Below, in pieces: positions 33,099 through 41,619 of a stretch of 44,805 bases of DNA. Position numbers and translations under genes: made by a program. The DNA is taken from positions 1 through 44,805 of the forward strand of contig JAFSRH010000001.1 of the NCBI GenBank assembly GCA_017446225.1, given 5' to 3'. Source of the DNA: Oscillibacter sp. (GTDB taxonomy: Bacteria; Bacillota; Clostridia; Oscillospirales; Oscillospiraceae). Position 1 is the first letter of the stretch, and every line of letters begins with the position of its first letter. The notes beneath the pieces are model-generated. The model saw nothing but the letters and a program-made list of their open reading frames with translations. It made no database searches and was not told the DNA's origin.

Positions 33099-33127
33099 AA
33101 GATACCACATTTCCGGCGGCTTGTCAA
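33099..33127 (-). promoter_or_regulatory. Promoter of the candidate sRNA
   Basis: Minus strand TTGACA, 17-bp spacer, TATCTT. It shares TTGACAA, a GC-rich spacer and AAATGTG-TAT with the promoter at 8158-8186. Confidence 0.8.
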
Positions 33128-33214
33128 GAGCGAATTTTCAAAAATTCAAAAAAATGTACGCGCCTGTCCCATCGGGCGGGGAAATTCGCCGCCGCGCGCA
33201 TACGGAAATTGTAA

Positions 33215-33243
33215 TTGACATTTTACAAGGAATCCTGTAAAAT
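33215..33243 (+). promoter_or_regulatory. Patatin promoter with overlapping palindrome
   Basis: TTGACA, 17-bp spacer, TAAAAT. The spacer and -10 contain an inverted repeat, ATTTTACAAGG (33220-33230) and CCTGTAAAAT (33234-33243), positioned so that a bound dimer would block RNA polymerase. Confidence 0.7.
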
Positions 33244-33282
33244 GCTCCCCGAAGATGAGGAAAAGCGCCGGAAGGACGCGAT

Positions 33283-34404
33283 ATGAAGATGAGAAAATTT
33301 TCATTTGATTCCTTGGCTTTTTGCGGCGGCGGCGGAAAAGGGGCGTATCAAATCGGCGTATGGAAGGCGCTGGACGAGCTGGGCTGTCTGACTTCCATAC
33401 GGGCCGTGTCCGGGACGTCCATAGGCGGACTGAACGCCGCCCTTTTTGCGCTCGGGGACTTTCGGAAGGCCAAACAGATATGGTATTCGGTCCGGGAGCG
33501 GGACGTCTTTCAATGGGGAGGCGCGGACGAGGACGGACTTTTTTCCAGAGACGGGCTACGTCGGATTTTACGCTCCCTGCCCTTGCGCCGGCTGTCCGAC
33601 AGCCCCCTCAACGTTTATGTCGGCGTGTTCAACGTGGACACGCTCTCGTTGGAGTGGCGCGCGTTAAACCGTCTCCCCGAACCGCAACAGATAGAATGTC
33701 TGCTGGCTACTTCGGCCCTGCCCCTTGTATATGGACGTCAGGCTATCGGAGCATCGCAATATTTAGACGGGGGCATTGCTTTTTTGTCGGACGGCAATGT
33801 CCCGATCGCGCCCCTTTATCAAAACGGATACCGGAATATCCTGCTCTCTTCCTTGGACAGTGACTTCTCCTTTGGCCCCCGGAAGAATCCGCTCAAAGGC
33901 CCGAACGTTCCGGAACGCTACCCTGACGCCCAAATTACGCCGTTACAGCCCCTCGACCACTTGGGCAACCTGTTCAGCGGGACGTTCAACTTCACGCCGT
34001 CCGCCATCCGGAACAGTATGGTCTCCGGTTACCGCGACACCATGAAACAACTCAACCGGGAGGACGTTTTCATCATGAAGAACCATTTCAGTAAAATCAA
34101 CATCCAGATTCGCAACCAGATGAAGCGGCTTTTCCCGACCGGCGCGGAAATCGGGGAGTTTATCCGGGTCACAAACTTCAGCAACATCAATCTGCGACTG
34201 CCCACCATGGGCGGGGACGTGCTCTTTACGGACATCGTCAATATTGACGGCTGGCGGGTGCAACAGCATAACCTCCCGCTCCTGAAATCGCATTACCGCA
34301 TTCTGGACCCGGACAATGTCCGCGTGGCGTGGGTGCTCAACCCGGACGACATCTTACAGGCGCTGGACGATTACGAGGCGGCGCAAAAATTTGACGCGCC
34401 ATGA
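33283..34404 (+). CDS. Patatin-like phospholipase
   Basis: Lipid acyl hydrolase, 373 aa, cytosolic by absence of a signal. The patatin signatures are all present: oxyanion loop GGGGKGAY at 15-22, nucleophile elbow GTSIG with Ser46, and the dyad aspartate Asp162 in LDGG. The region beyond about residue 290 (GGDVLFTDIVNIDGWRVQQHN) is a separate C-terminal part I do not recognise. Start at 33283 follows GAAGGA by 6 nt. Likely acts on membrane phospholipids. The promoter has an operator-like palindrome, so it may be under a dedicated repressor encoded elsewhere. Confidence 0.92.
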   Translation: MKMRKFSFDSLAFCGGGGKGAYQIGVWKALDELGCLTSIRAVSGTSIGGLNAALFALGDFRKAKQIWYSVRERDVFQWGGADEDGLFSRDGLRRILRSLPLRRLSDSPLNVYVGVFNVDTLSLEWRALNRLPEPQQIECLLATSALPLVYGRQAIGASQYLDGGIAFLSDGNVPIAPLYQNGYRNILLSSLDSDFSFGPRKNPLKGPNVPERYPDAQITPLQPLDHLGNLFSGTFNFTPSAIRNSMVSGYRDTMKQLNREDVFIMKNHFSKINIQIRNQMKRLFPTGAEIGEFIRVTNFSNINLRLPTMGGDVLFTDIVNIDGWRVQQHNLPLLKSHYRILDPDNVRVAWVLNPDDILQALDDYEAAQKFDAP

Positions 34405-34413
34405 ACAGGCTGA

Positions 34414-34440
34414 CGCCCTTCCGGAGTTTCCGAAAGGGCG
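34414..34440. terminator. Terminator between patatin and mazF
   Basis: Stem CGCCCTT-CGGA / TCCG-AAGGGCG with one mismatch, followed by CGGTTTTAT on the plus strand; the genes converge here. Confidence 0.75.
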
Positions 34441-34445
34441 CGGTT

Positions 34446-34814
34446 TTATACCAGTTGGTCGTGGGGCAGGCCAAAACTTACCGCTATGGCCGCGTCCACT
34501 TTGGTCATCATGTTCTCCTCAACGTGTCCCATCCGTTCGCGCAGACGCTTTTTATCAAGCGTCCGGATCTGCTCAAGCAGAATGACGGAGTTCCGGCTTA
34601 GGCCGGAGTTGGCGTTGACAGGAAGGTCTATGTGAGTGGGGAGGCGCGCCTTCCCGGTCTGGGAAGTAATCGCCGCCGCAATCACAGTAGGGCTGTAGCG
34701 GTTGCCGGTATCGTTCTGGATAATCAGCACGGGCCGGACGCCGCCTTGTTCGCTGCCTACCACGGGGGAGAGGTCGGCGTAGTAAATGTCGCCGCGTTTG
34801 ACAGTCGTATCCAC
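34446..34814 (-). CDS. mazF: MazF/EndoA family mRNA interferase
   Basis: Ribosome-independent endoribonuclease toxin, 122 aa, close to Bacillus Ndo[32 protein letters not shown], then [22 protein letters not shown] and a C-terminal [15 protein letters not shown]. The GTG at 34814 is chosen because homologues start here and GGTGGAG lies about 10 nt upstream; the longer open frame upstream is not coding-like. It sits downstream of alr, as in Bacillus, but the usual mazE (ndoAI) antitoxin gene between them is missing: the 180-bp gap is too short and has no such ORF. Confidence 0.93.
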   Translation of the reverse strand: MDTTVKRGDIYYADLSPVVGSEQGGVRPVLIIQNDTGNRYSPTVIAAAITSQTGKARLPTHIDLPVNANSGLSRNSVILLEQIRTLDKKRLRERMGHVEENMMTKVDAAIAVSFGLPHDQLV

Positions 34815-34994
34815 AAAGTTCACACTCCACCGAAAGAAGTACCCGCTGTCCCGGAGACCCGCGACAGGGCCACTTTCAGTCTCCCACACAGGGACGGAAT
34901 TTATACCCGGCGGGGGACAAATTCCGTGTTGCCGCCCTGACATCCTATGTCAAGCGGGGCGGGAGGGTGCGGGGCTGAAAGACGAAAATATGTT

Positions 34995-36176
34995 TCAAGA
35001 GACAGCCTGTCCGAGAATCCGGAGGCTCCGTTCCGTTACCTTTCCCTGTTCCATGTAGAGGCGGGGGACGCGCTTGCTGACGGCGCAGACGAGTTCATAG
35101 GGAATGGTGTCCGCGAAGGCGGCGAGGGCGTTGGCGGACTGATGGGGGCCGAACACTTCCAAGGCGTCGCCGACCCGCACATCCGGCAGTCCGGACAGGT
35201 CAACCATGGTCATGTCCATGCAGATACGGCCCAGAATGGGCGCGGGTCCGTACGGACTCCAAAGCCGGAGCCGGTTCGAGAAGCTCCGGAACAGTCCGTC
35301 CGCGTAGCCAATGGGCAGTACGCCGATCCGCCGCCGGTCCGGGGTACGGTAGAGGCGTCCGTAACTGACGGGCGTGTCCGCGTCAAAGACCTTAATCGTG
35401 GAGACGCAGGAGTACAGGGACATGACCGGCCGCAGGCCGAGGGCGGGGGCATCGTCGCCGAGTCCGTAAAGGGCGATACCGGGGCGGACCATGTCAAGGT
35501 AGGTTTCCGGATAACGGGCCAGCGCGCCGCTGTTGGCGCAGTGGCGGAGCCGGAAGGAACGTCCGCGCGCGGCGAGGGCGTCCAGCACGGCGGTAAACAA
35601 GGAAAACTGCTCCATGGTATAGGAAATGTCCTCCGGGGCGTCCGAATCGGAAGAGGAAAAGTGTGTAAAGATTCCTTCCGGGTCCAGCGCGGGCAGGGCA
35701 CAGGCCGTGTCAATCGCGCGCACGCCGTCCGCGAAGTGTCCTCCCCGCACAAGGAAGCCCAGACGGGACATCCCCGTGTCCACTTTGATATGTACCCGCA
35801 GAGTACCGCCGGCCGCCTCCGCCTCCTTGCTGTAGGCCTCCGCCTTTGCCAGCGCGGAGACCGTCTGCGTCAAATCGTATTGTATCAGTTGGCGGGTCAT
35901 TTCCGGGGGCGTGTGGCCCAAAATCAGGACCGGCATGGTAATTCCGCCGCGCCGGAGTTCCCGCGCCTCATCCAGACTTGACACCGCCAGATAGTCACAG
36001 CCCAGCGTCTGGAGCTTGCGCGCGACCTGTACCGCCCCGTGGCCGTACGCGTCCGCCTTGACCACGCCCAGATATTTGACGCCGGGTCCGATTTTCTCCC
36101 GCGCGGCCCGGTAATTGTGGGACAGGGCGTCCATGTCGATTTCCGCCCATGTCCGGCGCAATATCTCTTCTTCCAT
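34995..36176 (-). CDS. alr: Alanine racemase
   Basis: PLP racemase making D-alanine for peptidoglycan and influencing spore germination. The 393-residue product has the PLP lysine Lys40 in VVKADAYGHG, KVDTGMSRLGF near 130, CANSGA near 195, PVSYGRLYRT with the opposing active-site tyrosine, and RICMDMTMVDL near 310. ATG at 36176 has AAGGAGGAG about 8 nt upstream. It follows the GerS-like lipoprotein gene, an order that recalls the gerS-alr2 pair of Clostridioides difficile. Confidence 0.96.
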   Translation of the reverse strand: MEEEILRRTWAEIDMDALSHNYRAAREKIGPGVKYLGVVKADAYGHGAVQVARKLQTLGCDYLAVSSLDEARELRRGGITMPVLILGHTPPEMTRQLIQYDLTQTVSALAKAEAYSKEAEAAGGTLRVHIKVDTGMSRLGFLVRGGHFADGVRAIDTACALPALDPEGIFTHFSSSDSDAPEDISYTMEQFSLFTAVLDALAARGRSFRLRHCANSGALARYPETYLDMVRPGIALYGLGDDAPALGLRPVMSLYSCVSTIKVFDADTPVSYGRLYRTPDRRRIGVLPIGYADGLFRSFSNRLRLWSPYGPAPILGRICMDMTMVDLSGLPDVRVGDALEVFGPHQSANALAAFADTIPYELVCAVSKRVPRLYMEQGKVTERSLRILGQAVS

Positions 36177-36220
36177 AAGAAATACTCCTCCTTCCGTTTG
36201 CGTCCGCGCGTGGCAAGGCC

Positions 36221-36826
36221 TCACCCTTCCCCCGGCGCGGATTCCTCCGCCATTATATCAGAAAACGCGAAGGATGTAAACTCCGCCGTCATGACAGTTT
36301 GCTCCTCCACGGCGATTTCCCCGCGCAACGGGGTTCCGTCCGACTGTTTGAGCCAGAGGGTGAAAAAAAGTTTCCCGCCCGCCGCGCCGGTCCGGTCCAC
36401 GGTTACGCGCGTACAGGGGACGCCGTTCCATTCCTCCGCGTTCTCCTCCAAGGTCCAGCCGTCCCGGAGCGCGTCCATCATGGCCGGGAGCGCGTCCGCC
36501 GGACTGAGCGCTTCCGGGCTGACGCGTCCGGCGTTCAGGCGTCTGCCGTCCGACTGTAACTGTCTGGAATCGCCGTCAAAAATGACCGTCACGCCCGCGA
36601 TACTCTCCGGGGAGACGACTTCCACCACGCGTTCCCCGTCCGGGACGTACCCGCACCGCAAGACGGCCTCCCATGGCGCGCCGTATTCCGTACAGCGTAC
36701 CGTTGCCGTCATGTCACAGCCGCGCATATTCTGATAGCGCGCGCGCAAAGTCGGCGTCTGTTCCCCGCCGCACCCGCACAGGATGAGGCAGAGAGTTATC
36801 ATTTGTGCGAAAATCCGCTTTCGCAC
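36221..36826 (-). CDS. Lipoprotein resembling GerS (LolA-like fold)
   Basis: Predicted lipoprotein of 201 aa: signal peptide with lipobox LCGC and Cys19, then a LolA/LolB-like antiparallel beta domain (MTATVRCTEYGAPWEAVLRCGYVPDGERVVEVVSP, ITVIFDG-like strands, WNGVPCTRVTVDRTG, KLFFTLWLKQSDGTPLRGEI). GTG at 36826 follows GGGAGG by 7 nt. It lies directly before alr. In C. difficile the lipoprotein GerS, needed with CwlD for cortex modification and germination, is encoded beside alr2. The fold, size and neighbour make GerS a good working name, but identity is inferred from context rather than a recognised signature. Confidence 0.65.
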   Translation of the reverse strand: MRKRIFAQMITLCLILCGCGGEQTPTLRARYQNMRGCDMTATVRCTEYGAPWEAVLRCGYVPDGERVVEVVSPESIAGVTVIFDGDSRQLQSDGRRLNAGRVSPEALSPADALPAMMDALRDGWTLEENAEEWNGVPCTRVTVDRTGAAGGKLFFTLWLKQSDGTPLRGEIAVEEQTVMTAEFTSFAFSDIMAEESAPGEG

Positions 36827-36841
36827 GTTTGAGCCTCCCGT

Positions 36842-37744
36842 TCATTCCGTCTCCATGAGTTCCGCGAACACCGGCGGGAACGCGCCGATCACGTCCATGG
36901 GCGTCACGGCGTAGGGCGTCAGGGTGGCGGAAGCGTAATCGGCGGCGCGGCCGTGAATCCAGACGCCCCCGGCGGCGGCCTGTACGGGCGTGGCGCCCTG
37001 CGCCAGCAGAGACGCGATTAAGCCCGTGAGCACGTCCCCGCTCCCGCCCTTGGACAGGCCCGAGTTGCCGGTCGTGTTGACCAGCACGGTACCGTACGGC
37101 GTGGCGGTGATCGTACGGTGTCCCTTGAGGACCAGTATACAGCCATGTTGCGAGGCGAAGTCCCGCGCCAGCCGCACGCGGTCCGCGCGCGCGACGTCTT
37201 CCGGCGTCATGCCGTTGTTCAGCAGACGCGCGAACTCCCCGTTGTGGGGCGTCAGAATCGTGACCTGTCCGCGCCGTTCCGACAGTACATCTATATGTCC
37301 GCTGAGCGCGTTTATGCCGTCCGCGTCCAGAACGACCGGTTTGTCAGTCGCGCGCAGAAGGGCAAGGACGGTATCGGCAACGCCGTCAAAGCGTCCGAGA
37401 CCCGGCCCGATCGCCAGCACATCGCAGGCTTCCGCCTGTCCGGTGAGGGCCGGGAGCGCGTCCGGCGCGAGGGAATCGGCGCTTCCCAGCGCGACGGGAA
37501 TCGCCGAGATGCACCGCGACGCCTCCACGGCCCAGATACCGTGCGGGACGCCTAAAAAGACCAGTCCGCACCCGGACCCGACCGCCGCCGCCGCCATCAG
37601 GTACGGCGCGCCGGTGTAGGCCCGCGAACCGCCGATGAGAAACGCCTTCCCGAAGTCGCCCTTATGCCCGTCCGGTTTCCGCGGCGGCAGGGCGCAGCGC
37701 GCGAACGATACGCCCACATTGACAATGTCCCGGCTCTGCTCCAT
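36842..37744 (-). CDS. nnrD: ADP-dependent NAD(P)H-hydrate dehydratase
   Basis: Metabolite-repair enzyme that dehydrates S-NAD(P)HX. The 300-residue ribokinase-like product shows KGDFGKAFLIGGSRAYTGAPYLMA, LAIGPGLGRF, VVLDADGINALSG, ILTPHNGEFARLL and NTTGNSGLSKGGSGDVLTGLIAS, the full set of dehydratase motifs. There is no N-terminal NnrE epimerase domain, so this is a single-domain form. ATG at 37744 follows GGGAGGGG. It lies 19 bp after cls and 15 bp before the GerS-like gene. Confidence 0.95.
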   Translation of the reverse strand: MEQSRDIVNVGVSFARCALPPRKPDGHKGDFGKAFLIGGSRAYTGAPYLMAAAAVGSGCGLVFLGVPHGIWAVEASRCISAIPVALGSADSLAPDALPALTGQAEACDVLAIGPGLGRFDGVADTVLALLRATDKPVVLDADGINALSGHIDVLSERRGQVTILTPHNGEFARLLNNGMTPEDVARADRVRLARDFASQHGCILVLKGHRTITATPYGTVLVNTTGNSGLSKGGSGDVLTGLIASLLAQGATPVQAAAGGVWIHGRAADYASATLTPYAVTPMDVIGAFPPVFAELMETE

Positions 37745-37763
37745 GATGTCCCCTCCCGTGTCT

Positions 37764-39341
37764 TTACAGCCAGATTGCGCCTAATTTCAGCACGGACGCG
37801 GCCAGACGGCGTGTCCACGGCCGCGCCTCCCACGTTTCCAGCGTATAGCGTTCGCTCTGTTCCATCACGCGTTCCAAGTCGTCCCGGATGTCCCGAATCA
37901 CGGGCATATGGTAGAGCAGTACGCCGCACTCGTGGTGCAGTTGGAAGGTACGGTAATCCATATTGGTGGACCCGACCAACGCTACTTCCCCGTCCGCAAG
38001 CACGCTTTTGGCGTGAAGGAACCCGGGGGCGTAGCGGTAAATGCGCACGCCGTGGCGCAGAAGCTGGCCCCAGTAGGTTTCGGCGACCAGATAGGCAAGT
38101 TTGTGGTCCGGAATCGCCGGGACGCACAGACGCACATCAACGCCCGCGTCCGCCGCGATACATAACGCCGTCTGCATGGACTCTTCCACGGCGTAATAGG
38201 GCGTGGTCATATACAGGGTCTTTTGCGCGGAGGAAATTAACTGTAAATACGTCTCCTCAATGGGGCAATCGGGATTGCGGAGGGGTCCGTCCGCGAACGG
38301 CTGACAATAGCCGCGCGCCGCCGGAAACGTACGTCCCGGGCGGTACTCGTCCTCAGGCCGCCGGAGCGCGCGGCCCAGCATCTTCCAGAGCTGGATAAAG
38401 TACGCGGCGAACCCCCACGCCGCCGGACCGTGCAGACGGACCGCGCTGTCTTTCCAGTGCCCGAAGCGTTCCACGAGATTGGCGTACTCGTCCGCCAGAT
38501 TGATTCCGCCCGTGTAGGCGGTCTCCCCGTCTATGACGGCGATTTTACGGTGATCGCGGTAATTGAAGTAGACGCGGCCGATATAACGGTGCACGGGGTT
38601 AAACATTTCAACCCCTATATGGGCGTCTTGCAGGGCTTTGAGCGCATTGCCGGAGAAACGGAACAGATTCCCGAAATCGTCAAAAATGATACAGATTTCC
38701 ACGCCGGCGGCGGCGCGCTCCCGCAAGGCGGAAAACAGCGCGTCCCATACCCGCCCCTCCGCTAAAATATAATACTCCAAAAAGACGTAGCGTCTGGCGC
38801 GGCGGATATCGGCGATCAGGCTTTGGAAAAAAACCGCGCCGTCCGGGAAGTAACGCGCGGTCGTGTCGCGGAAGAGCCAGCAGTCCCGTTTCATGAGGTA
38901 GGCGGCCAGCCGCCCCCACGCGGGGGAACGTCCCCGGAGCGCGGAGAGGTTGCGGACGTAGTCAAGGCGGCGTTCGTGGCTCTCCGGCGCCGGCGGGACG
39001 TACTTTAAACTGAGGCGTTTCGACTGCCGGGTACCGCCCCAGAGACAGAACAGAATCATGCCGGGAACGGGAGTGGCCGTCAGCAGGCACATCCACGCCA
39101 GTTTGTAACTCGGACTGCCCGGCCGCTGGTAGACCCACAACGCCACCGCCACCGCCGCGATTTCCAGACACAGGTAAACGTACCCGGCGTTTTCGCGTAA
39201 AAAGGACGTCAGAAGAAGCGTGATGGAAATCTGTCCGACAATGGTCAGGGCGCAGACGGAAACGGACACGGCCGCGGAAATACGGCGTTCAAAACGCTGT
39301 TCCTCTTCCTGTCTGTGGCGCGTGGTCTCGTACGCTGACAT
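37764..39341 (-). CDS. cls: Cardiolipin synthase
   Basis: Membrane phospholipase-D-family enzyme condensing phosphatidylglycerol to cardiolipin. The 525-residue product has two or three N-terminal membrane helices (about 25-85) and both HKD motifs: HRKIAVID with GGINLADEY near 260, and HAKSVLADGEVALVGSTNMDYR near 443. The length fits Cls. ATG at 39341 follows AAAGGAA by 7 nt. It starts the nnrD/gerS-like/alr run and follows a small lipoprotein gene by 49 bp. Confidence 0.95.
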   Translation of the reverse strand: MSAYETTRHRQEEEQRFERRISAAVSVSVCALTIVGQISITLLLTSFLRENAGYVYLCLEIAAVAVALWVYQRPGSPSYKLAWMCLLTATPVPGMILFCLWGGTRQSKRLSLKYVPPAPESHERRLDYVRNLSALRGRSPAWGRLAAYLMKRDCWLFRDTTARYFPDGAVFFQSLIADIRRARRYVFLEYYILAEGRVWDALFSALRERAAAGVEICIIFDDFGNLFRFSGNALKALQDAHIGVEMFNPVHRYIGRVYFNYRDHRKIAVIDGETAYTGGINLADEYANLVERFGHWKDSAVRLHGPAAWGFAAYFIQLWKMLGRALRRPEDEYRPGRTFPAARGYCQPFADGPLRNPDCPIEETYLQLISSAQKTLYMTTPYYAVEESMQTALCIAADAGVDVRLCVPAIPDHKLAYLVAETYWGQLLRHGVRIYRYAPGFLHAKSVLADGEVALVGSTNMDYRTFQLHHECGVLLYHMPVIRDIRDDLERVMEQSERYTLETWEARPWTRRLAASVLKLGAIWL

Positions 39342-39390
39342 AGATTCGTTCCTTTCCTGACTCCCCCTCTCTCTGTCTTATCCTTCGCGG

Positions 39391-39888
39391 TTATGGCTCT
39401 CCCGGGCTGTCCCGCAGTTCGGGAGAGATGTTATCGCCGCGGATTTCGTATAGTTCCGTGGCGGGTTCCATGGTGACGTTCATCCGTAAGGCCTGACTGG
39501 GCGCGATCGTGTAAGTGAGTTTCCCCTTTTTGTAAGTAAATTCCTTGTTGGCGTCCCGGGAAGCGTAACGGAACAGCCGGGGACTGATGTTCTTCGGAAG
39601 GTTGTTTTCGGATACCCACACATACGGCTCTTTCCCGTCCTCCGGCGGCGTAAAGGTTCCGTACCAATACAGGTTTGTGCTCTGGTCCGCTGTGTAGTAG
39701 TAGTAAATCTCGATATAGTCGCCCGTGATATTGGCAATGTGGTAATACTCCGGCTCTTCGCCGTCCTCGCTCAAAATCTGCCGCCACTGTCCGCGCAAAT
39801 CGGGCGGTTCCTTGGGTTCGCTCTTACAGGCGGAGAGCGGCAGACAGAACAAAAACATCAGAATCAGCAATACATGACGCGCTTTCAT
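39391..39888 (-). CDS. Hypothetical lipoprotein, 165 aa
   Basis: Signal peptide with lipobox LSAC and lipidated Cys21. The mature part opens KSEPKEPPDLRGQWRQI, followed by a compact beta domain (YYHIANITGDYIEIYYYYTADQ, NLYWYGTF, VWVSENNL, KGKLTYTIA) resembling small calycin-like lipoproteins. No catalytic motif. ATG at 39888 is 12 nt after GGGAGG and just past the stop of the beta-CASP gene, so the two are probably cotranscribed. Function unknown. Confidence 0.75.
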   Translation of the reverse strand: MKARHVLLILMFLFCLPLSACKSEPKEPPDLRGQWRQILSEDGEEPEYYHIANITGDYIEIYYYYTADQSTNLYWYGTFTPPEDGKEPYVWVSENNLPKNISPRLFRYASRDANKEFTYKKGKLTYTIAPSQALRMNVTMEPATELYEIRGDNISPELRDSPGEP

Positions 39889-39895
39889 GAACTTT

Positions 39896-41497
39896 TTAGG
39901 CCTCCCATTTTTCAAGCAACTGTTTCAACTGGTCCGCGAAACGGGCCAAAGACTTGTTGTCACGCCCTCTGGAACGCTTGATAGACTCGTTAAGAATCTG
40001 TCCCATTTTGATCAGCCGCTCGTACGGGGCGCTGAATCTGCCGCTTCCGGAGACTTTCGGCTTCCGGGCGGGCAGATATCCCGGCTCTAACATGGTATTT
40101 GTGATCAGGTCGTAAACTTCCGTATACTGCGCCGCGTGGGCCGGAATATTCCTCGCGTTGAGCGACTGCGCGAAATACGGCGCTACCTCCCGGTCCCCGT
40201 GCACCACAAACACCTGTTGGGGCTTCGGATTGGTAAAGTCCCCGATCCAAGCAAGCAGGTGATCGCGGTCGGCGTGGGACGACATCCCCTGAAGGTTCAT
40301 AATCTTTGCGTGAACCGCGATTTCCTCCCCGAACAGTTTGACGCTCTGCGCGCCTTCCAACAGCGTCCGGCCCAGCGTGCCTTCCCCCTGATAGCCCACG
40401 AACAGCACGGTACATTCCGGCCGCCAGAGGTTATGCTTCAGATGGTGCCGAATGCGTCCGGCCTCGCACATCCCGGAAGCGGAGAGTATGACTTTCGGCG
40501 TGGGGTCGGCGTTCAGGTCCCGTGACTCCTCCACGCTTTCGGTCATACGCAAGCCGTCAAAGGAGAACATATGCGTTCCGTCCTTGACCAGTTTCATGGC
40601 GTCGTCGTCAAGGTAGCCGTGCAAGTCGCCCTTAAAGATTTCGGTAGCGCGGTGGGCAAGGGGGGAGTCAAGGTAGACTTCAAAGTTGGGTCTGCTCCGC
40701 ACTTCGCGCCGGTCCTTGATTTCGCGGATAAAGTAGAGCAGTTCCTGCGTACGCCCGACCGCGAAAGACGGAATGATCAGGTTCCCGCCGCGGGCCATGG
40801 TGTCGTTAATGATGGCGGAGAGGTTGTCGCGGTAGTTCCACACGCCGGAGTGGTTACGGTCGCCGTACGTGGATTCCATAACGACATAGTCGGCGCCGTG
40901 GATGTGCACGGGGTCGCGGATGATGGGCTGGTTGATGTTGCCGAGGTCGCCGGAAAAGACGATTCGTTTGGACACGCCGTTTTCCGTCAGCTCCATGGCG
41001 ATACAGGACGATCCGAGCAGATGTCCGGCGTCCACGAACTCGACTTCCACGCCGTCATAAAGGTCGATCACCTGTCCGTATTCACAGGTAGTCATGTACT
41101 TCATGACCGCTTCGGCGTCCTCCGCGGTGTAGAGCGGCTCCACGGGAGGCAGTCCGGAACGTTCGGCCTTACGGTTTTTCCATTCGGCGTCCTGCATTTG
41201 AATATAGGCGGAATCCAGAAGCATGATTTCGAGCAAGTCGGCGGTAACGCGTGTGGTGAGAATGCGGCCGTGAAAGCCCTGTTTGACCAGCAGGGGCAGA
41301 CGTCCGGAGTGGTCGATATGGGCGTGTGTGACGAGCACGCAGTCAATGTCGGGCGGGTTGAAGGGAAACTCGTGGTTTGAGATTTCGTCCCGGCCCTGTT
41401 GCAGACCGCAGTCGATGAGGATGTTCTTTCCGTTGACCTCCAAGCAGTGACAGCTTCCGGTCACACAGCGGTCCGCGCCGTAAAAATTGAGTGTCAT
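39896..41497 (-). CDS. Beta-CASP metallo-beta-lactamase RNase
   Basis: Predicted zinc-dependent ribonuclease of the CPSF73/beta-CASP class, 533 aa. The zinc motif is THAHIDHSG (His58, His60, Asp62, His63), followed by GHLLGSS, the SGDLG motif, MESTYGDRNH, the beta-CASP insert with PSFAVGRTQEL, and the C-terminal RMMBL region with SSHADRDHLLAW and FVVHGD. ATG at 41497 follows AAAGGAGG; an earlier in-frame start lies in the promoter region. A C-terminal tail of about 70 residues after residue 460 is an extension of unknown role. Likely acts in RNA processing or decay. Confidence 0.93.
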   Translation of the reverse strand: MTLNFYGADRCVTGSCHCLEVNGKNILIDCGLQQGRDEISNHEFPFNPPDIDCVLVTHAHIDHSGRLPLLVKQGFHGRILTTRVTADLLEIMLLDSAYIQMQDAEWKNRKAERSGLPPVEPLYTAEDAEAVMKYMTTCEYGQVIDLYDGVEVEFVDAGHLLGSSCIAMELTENGVSKRIVFSGDLGNINQPIIRDPVHIHGADYVVMESTYGDRNHSGVWNYRDNLSAIINDTMARGGNLIIPSFAVGRTQELLYFIREIKDRREVRSRPNFEVYLDSPLAHRATEIFKGDLHGYLDDDAMKLVKDGTHMFSFDGLRMTESVEESRDLNADPTPKVILSASGMCEAGRIRHHLKHNLWRPECTVLFVGYQGEGTLGRTLLEGAQSVKLFGEEIAVHAKIMNLQGMSSHADRDHLLAWIGDFTNPKPQQVFVVHGDREVAPYFAQSLNARNIPAHAAQYTEVYDLITNTMLEPGYLPARKPKVSGSGRFSAPYERLIKMGQILNESIKRSRGRDNKSLARFADQLKQLLEKWEA

Positions 41498-41553
41498 TTG
41501 AAATGCGCCTCCTTTCCGTGGCATGGCGTCCTGTCCGTACAATGGGTATGTCG

Positions 41554-41582
41554 ATTCTAACACATTTCTTTGGGAACCGCAA
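41554..41582 (-). promoter_or_regulatory. Promoter of the beta-CASP gene
   Basis: Minus strand TTGCGG, 17-bp spacer, TAGAAT, about 57 bp before the start. Confidence 0.65.
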
Positions 41583-41619
41583 GGGGAAATTTTGTACGGA
41601 TTGCACAAGCCGCGGCATG

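Noticed and set aside
34815-34994. Hidden mazE antitoxin between alr and mazF
   Set aside because: The 180-bp gap has no ORF with a ribosome site and is shorter than a typical mazE gene.
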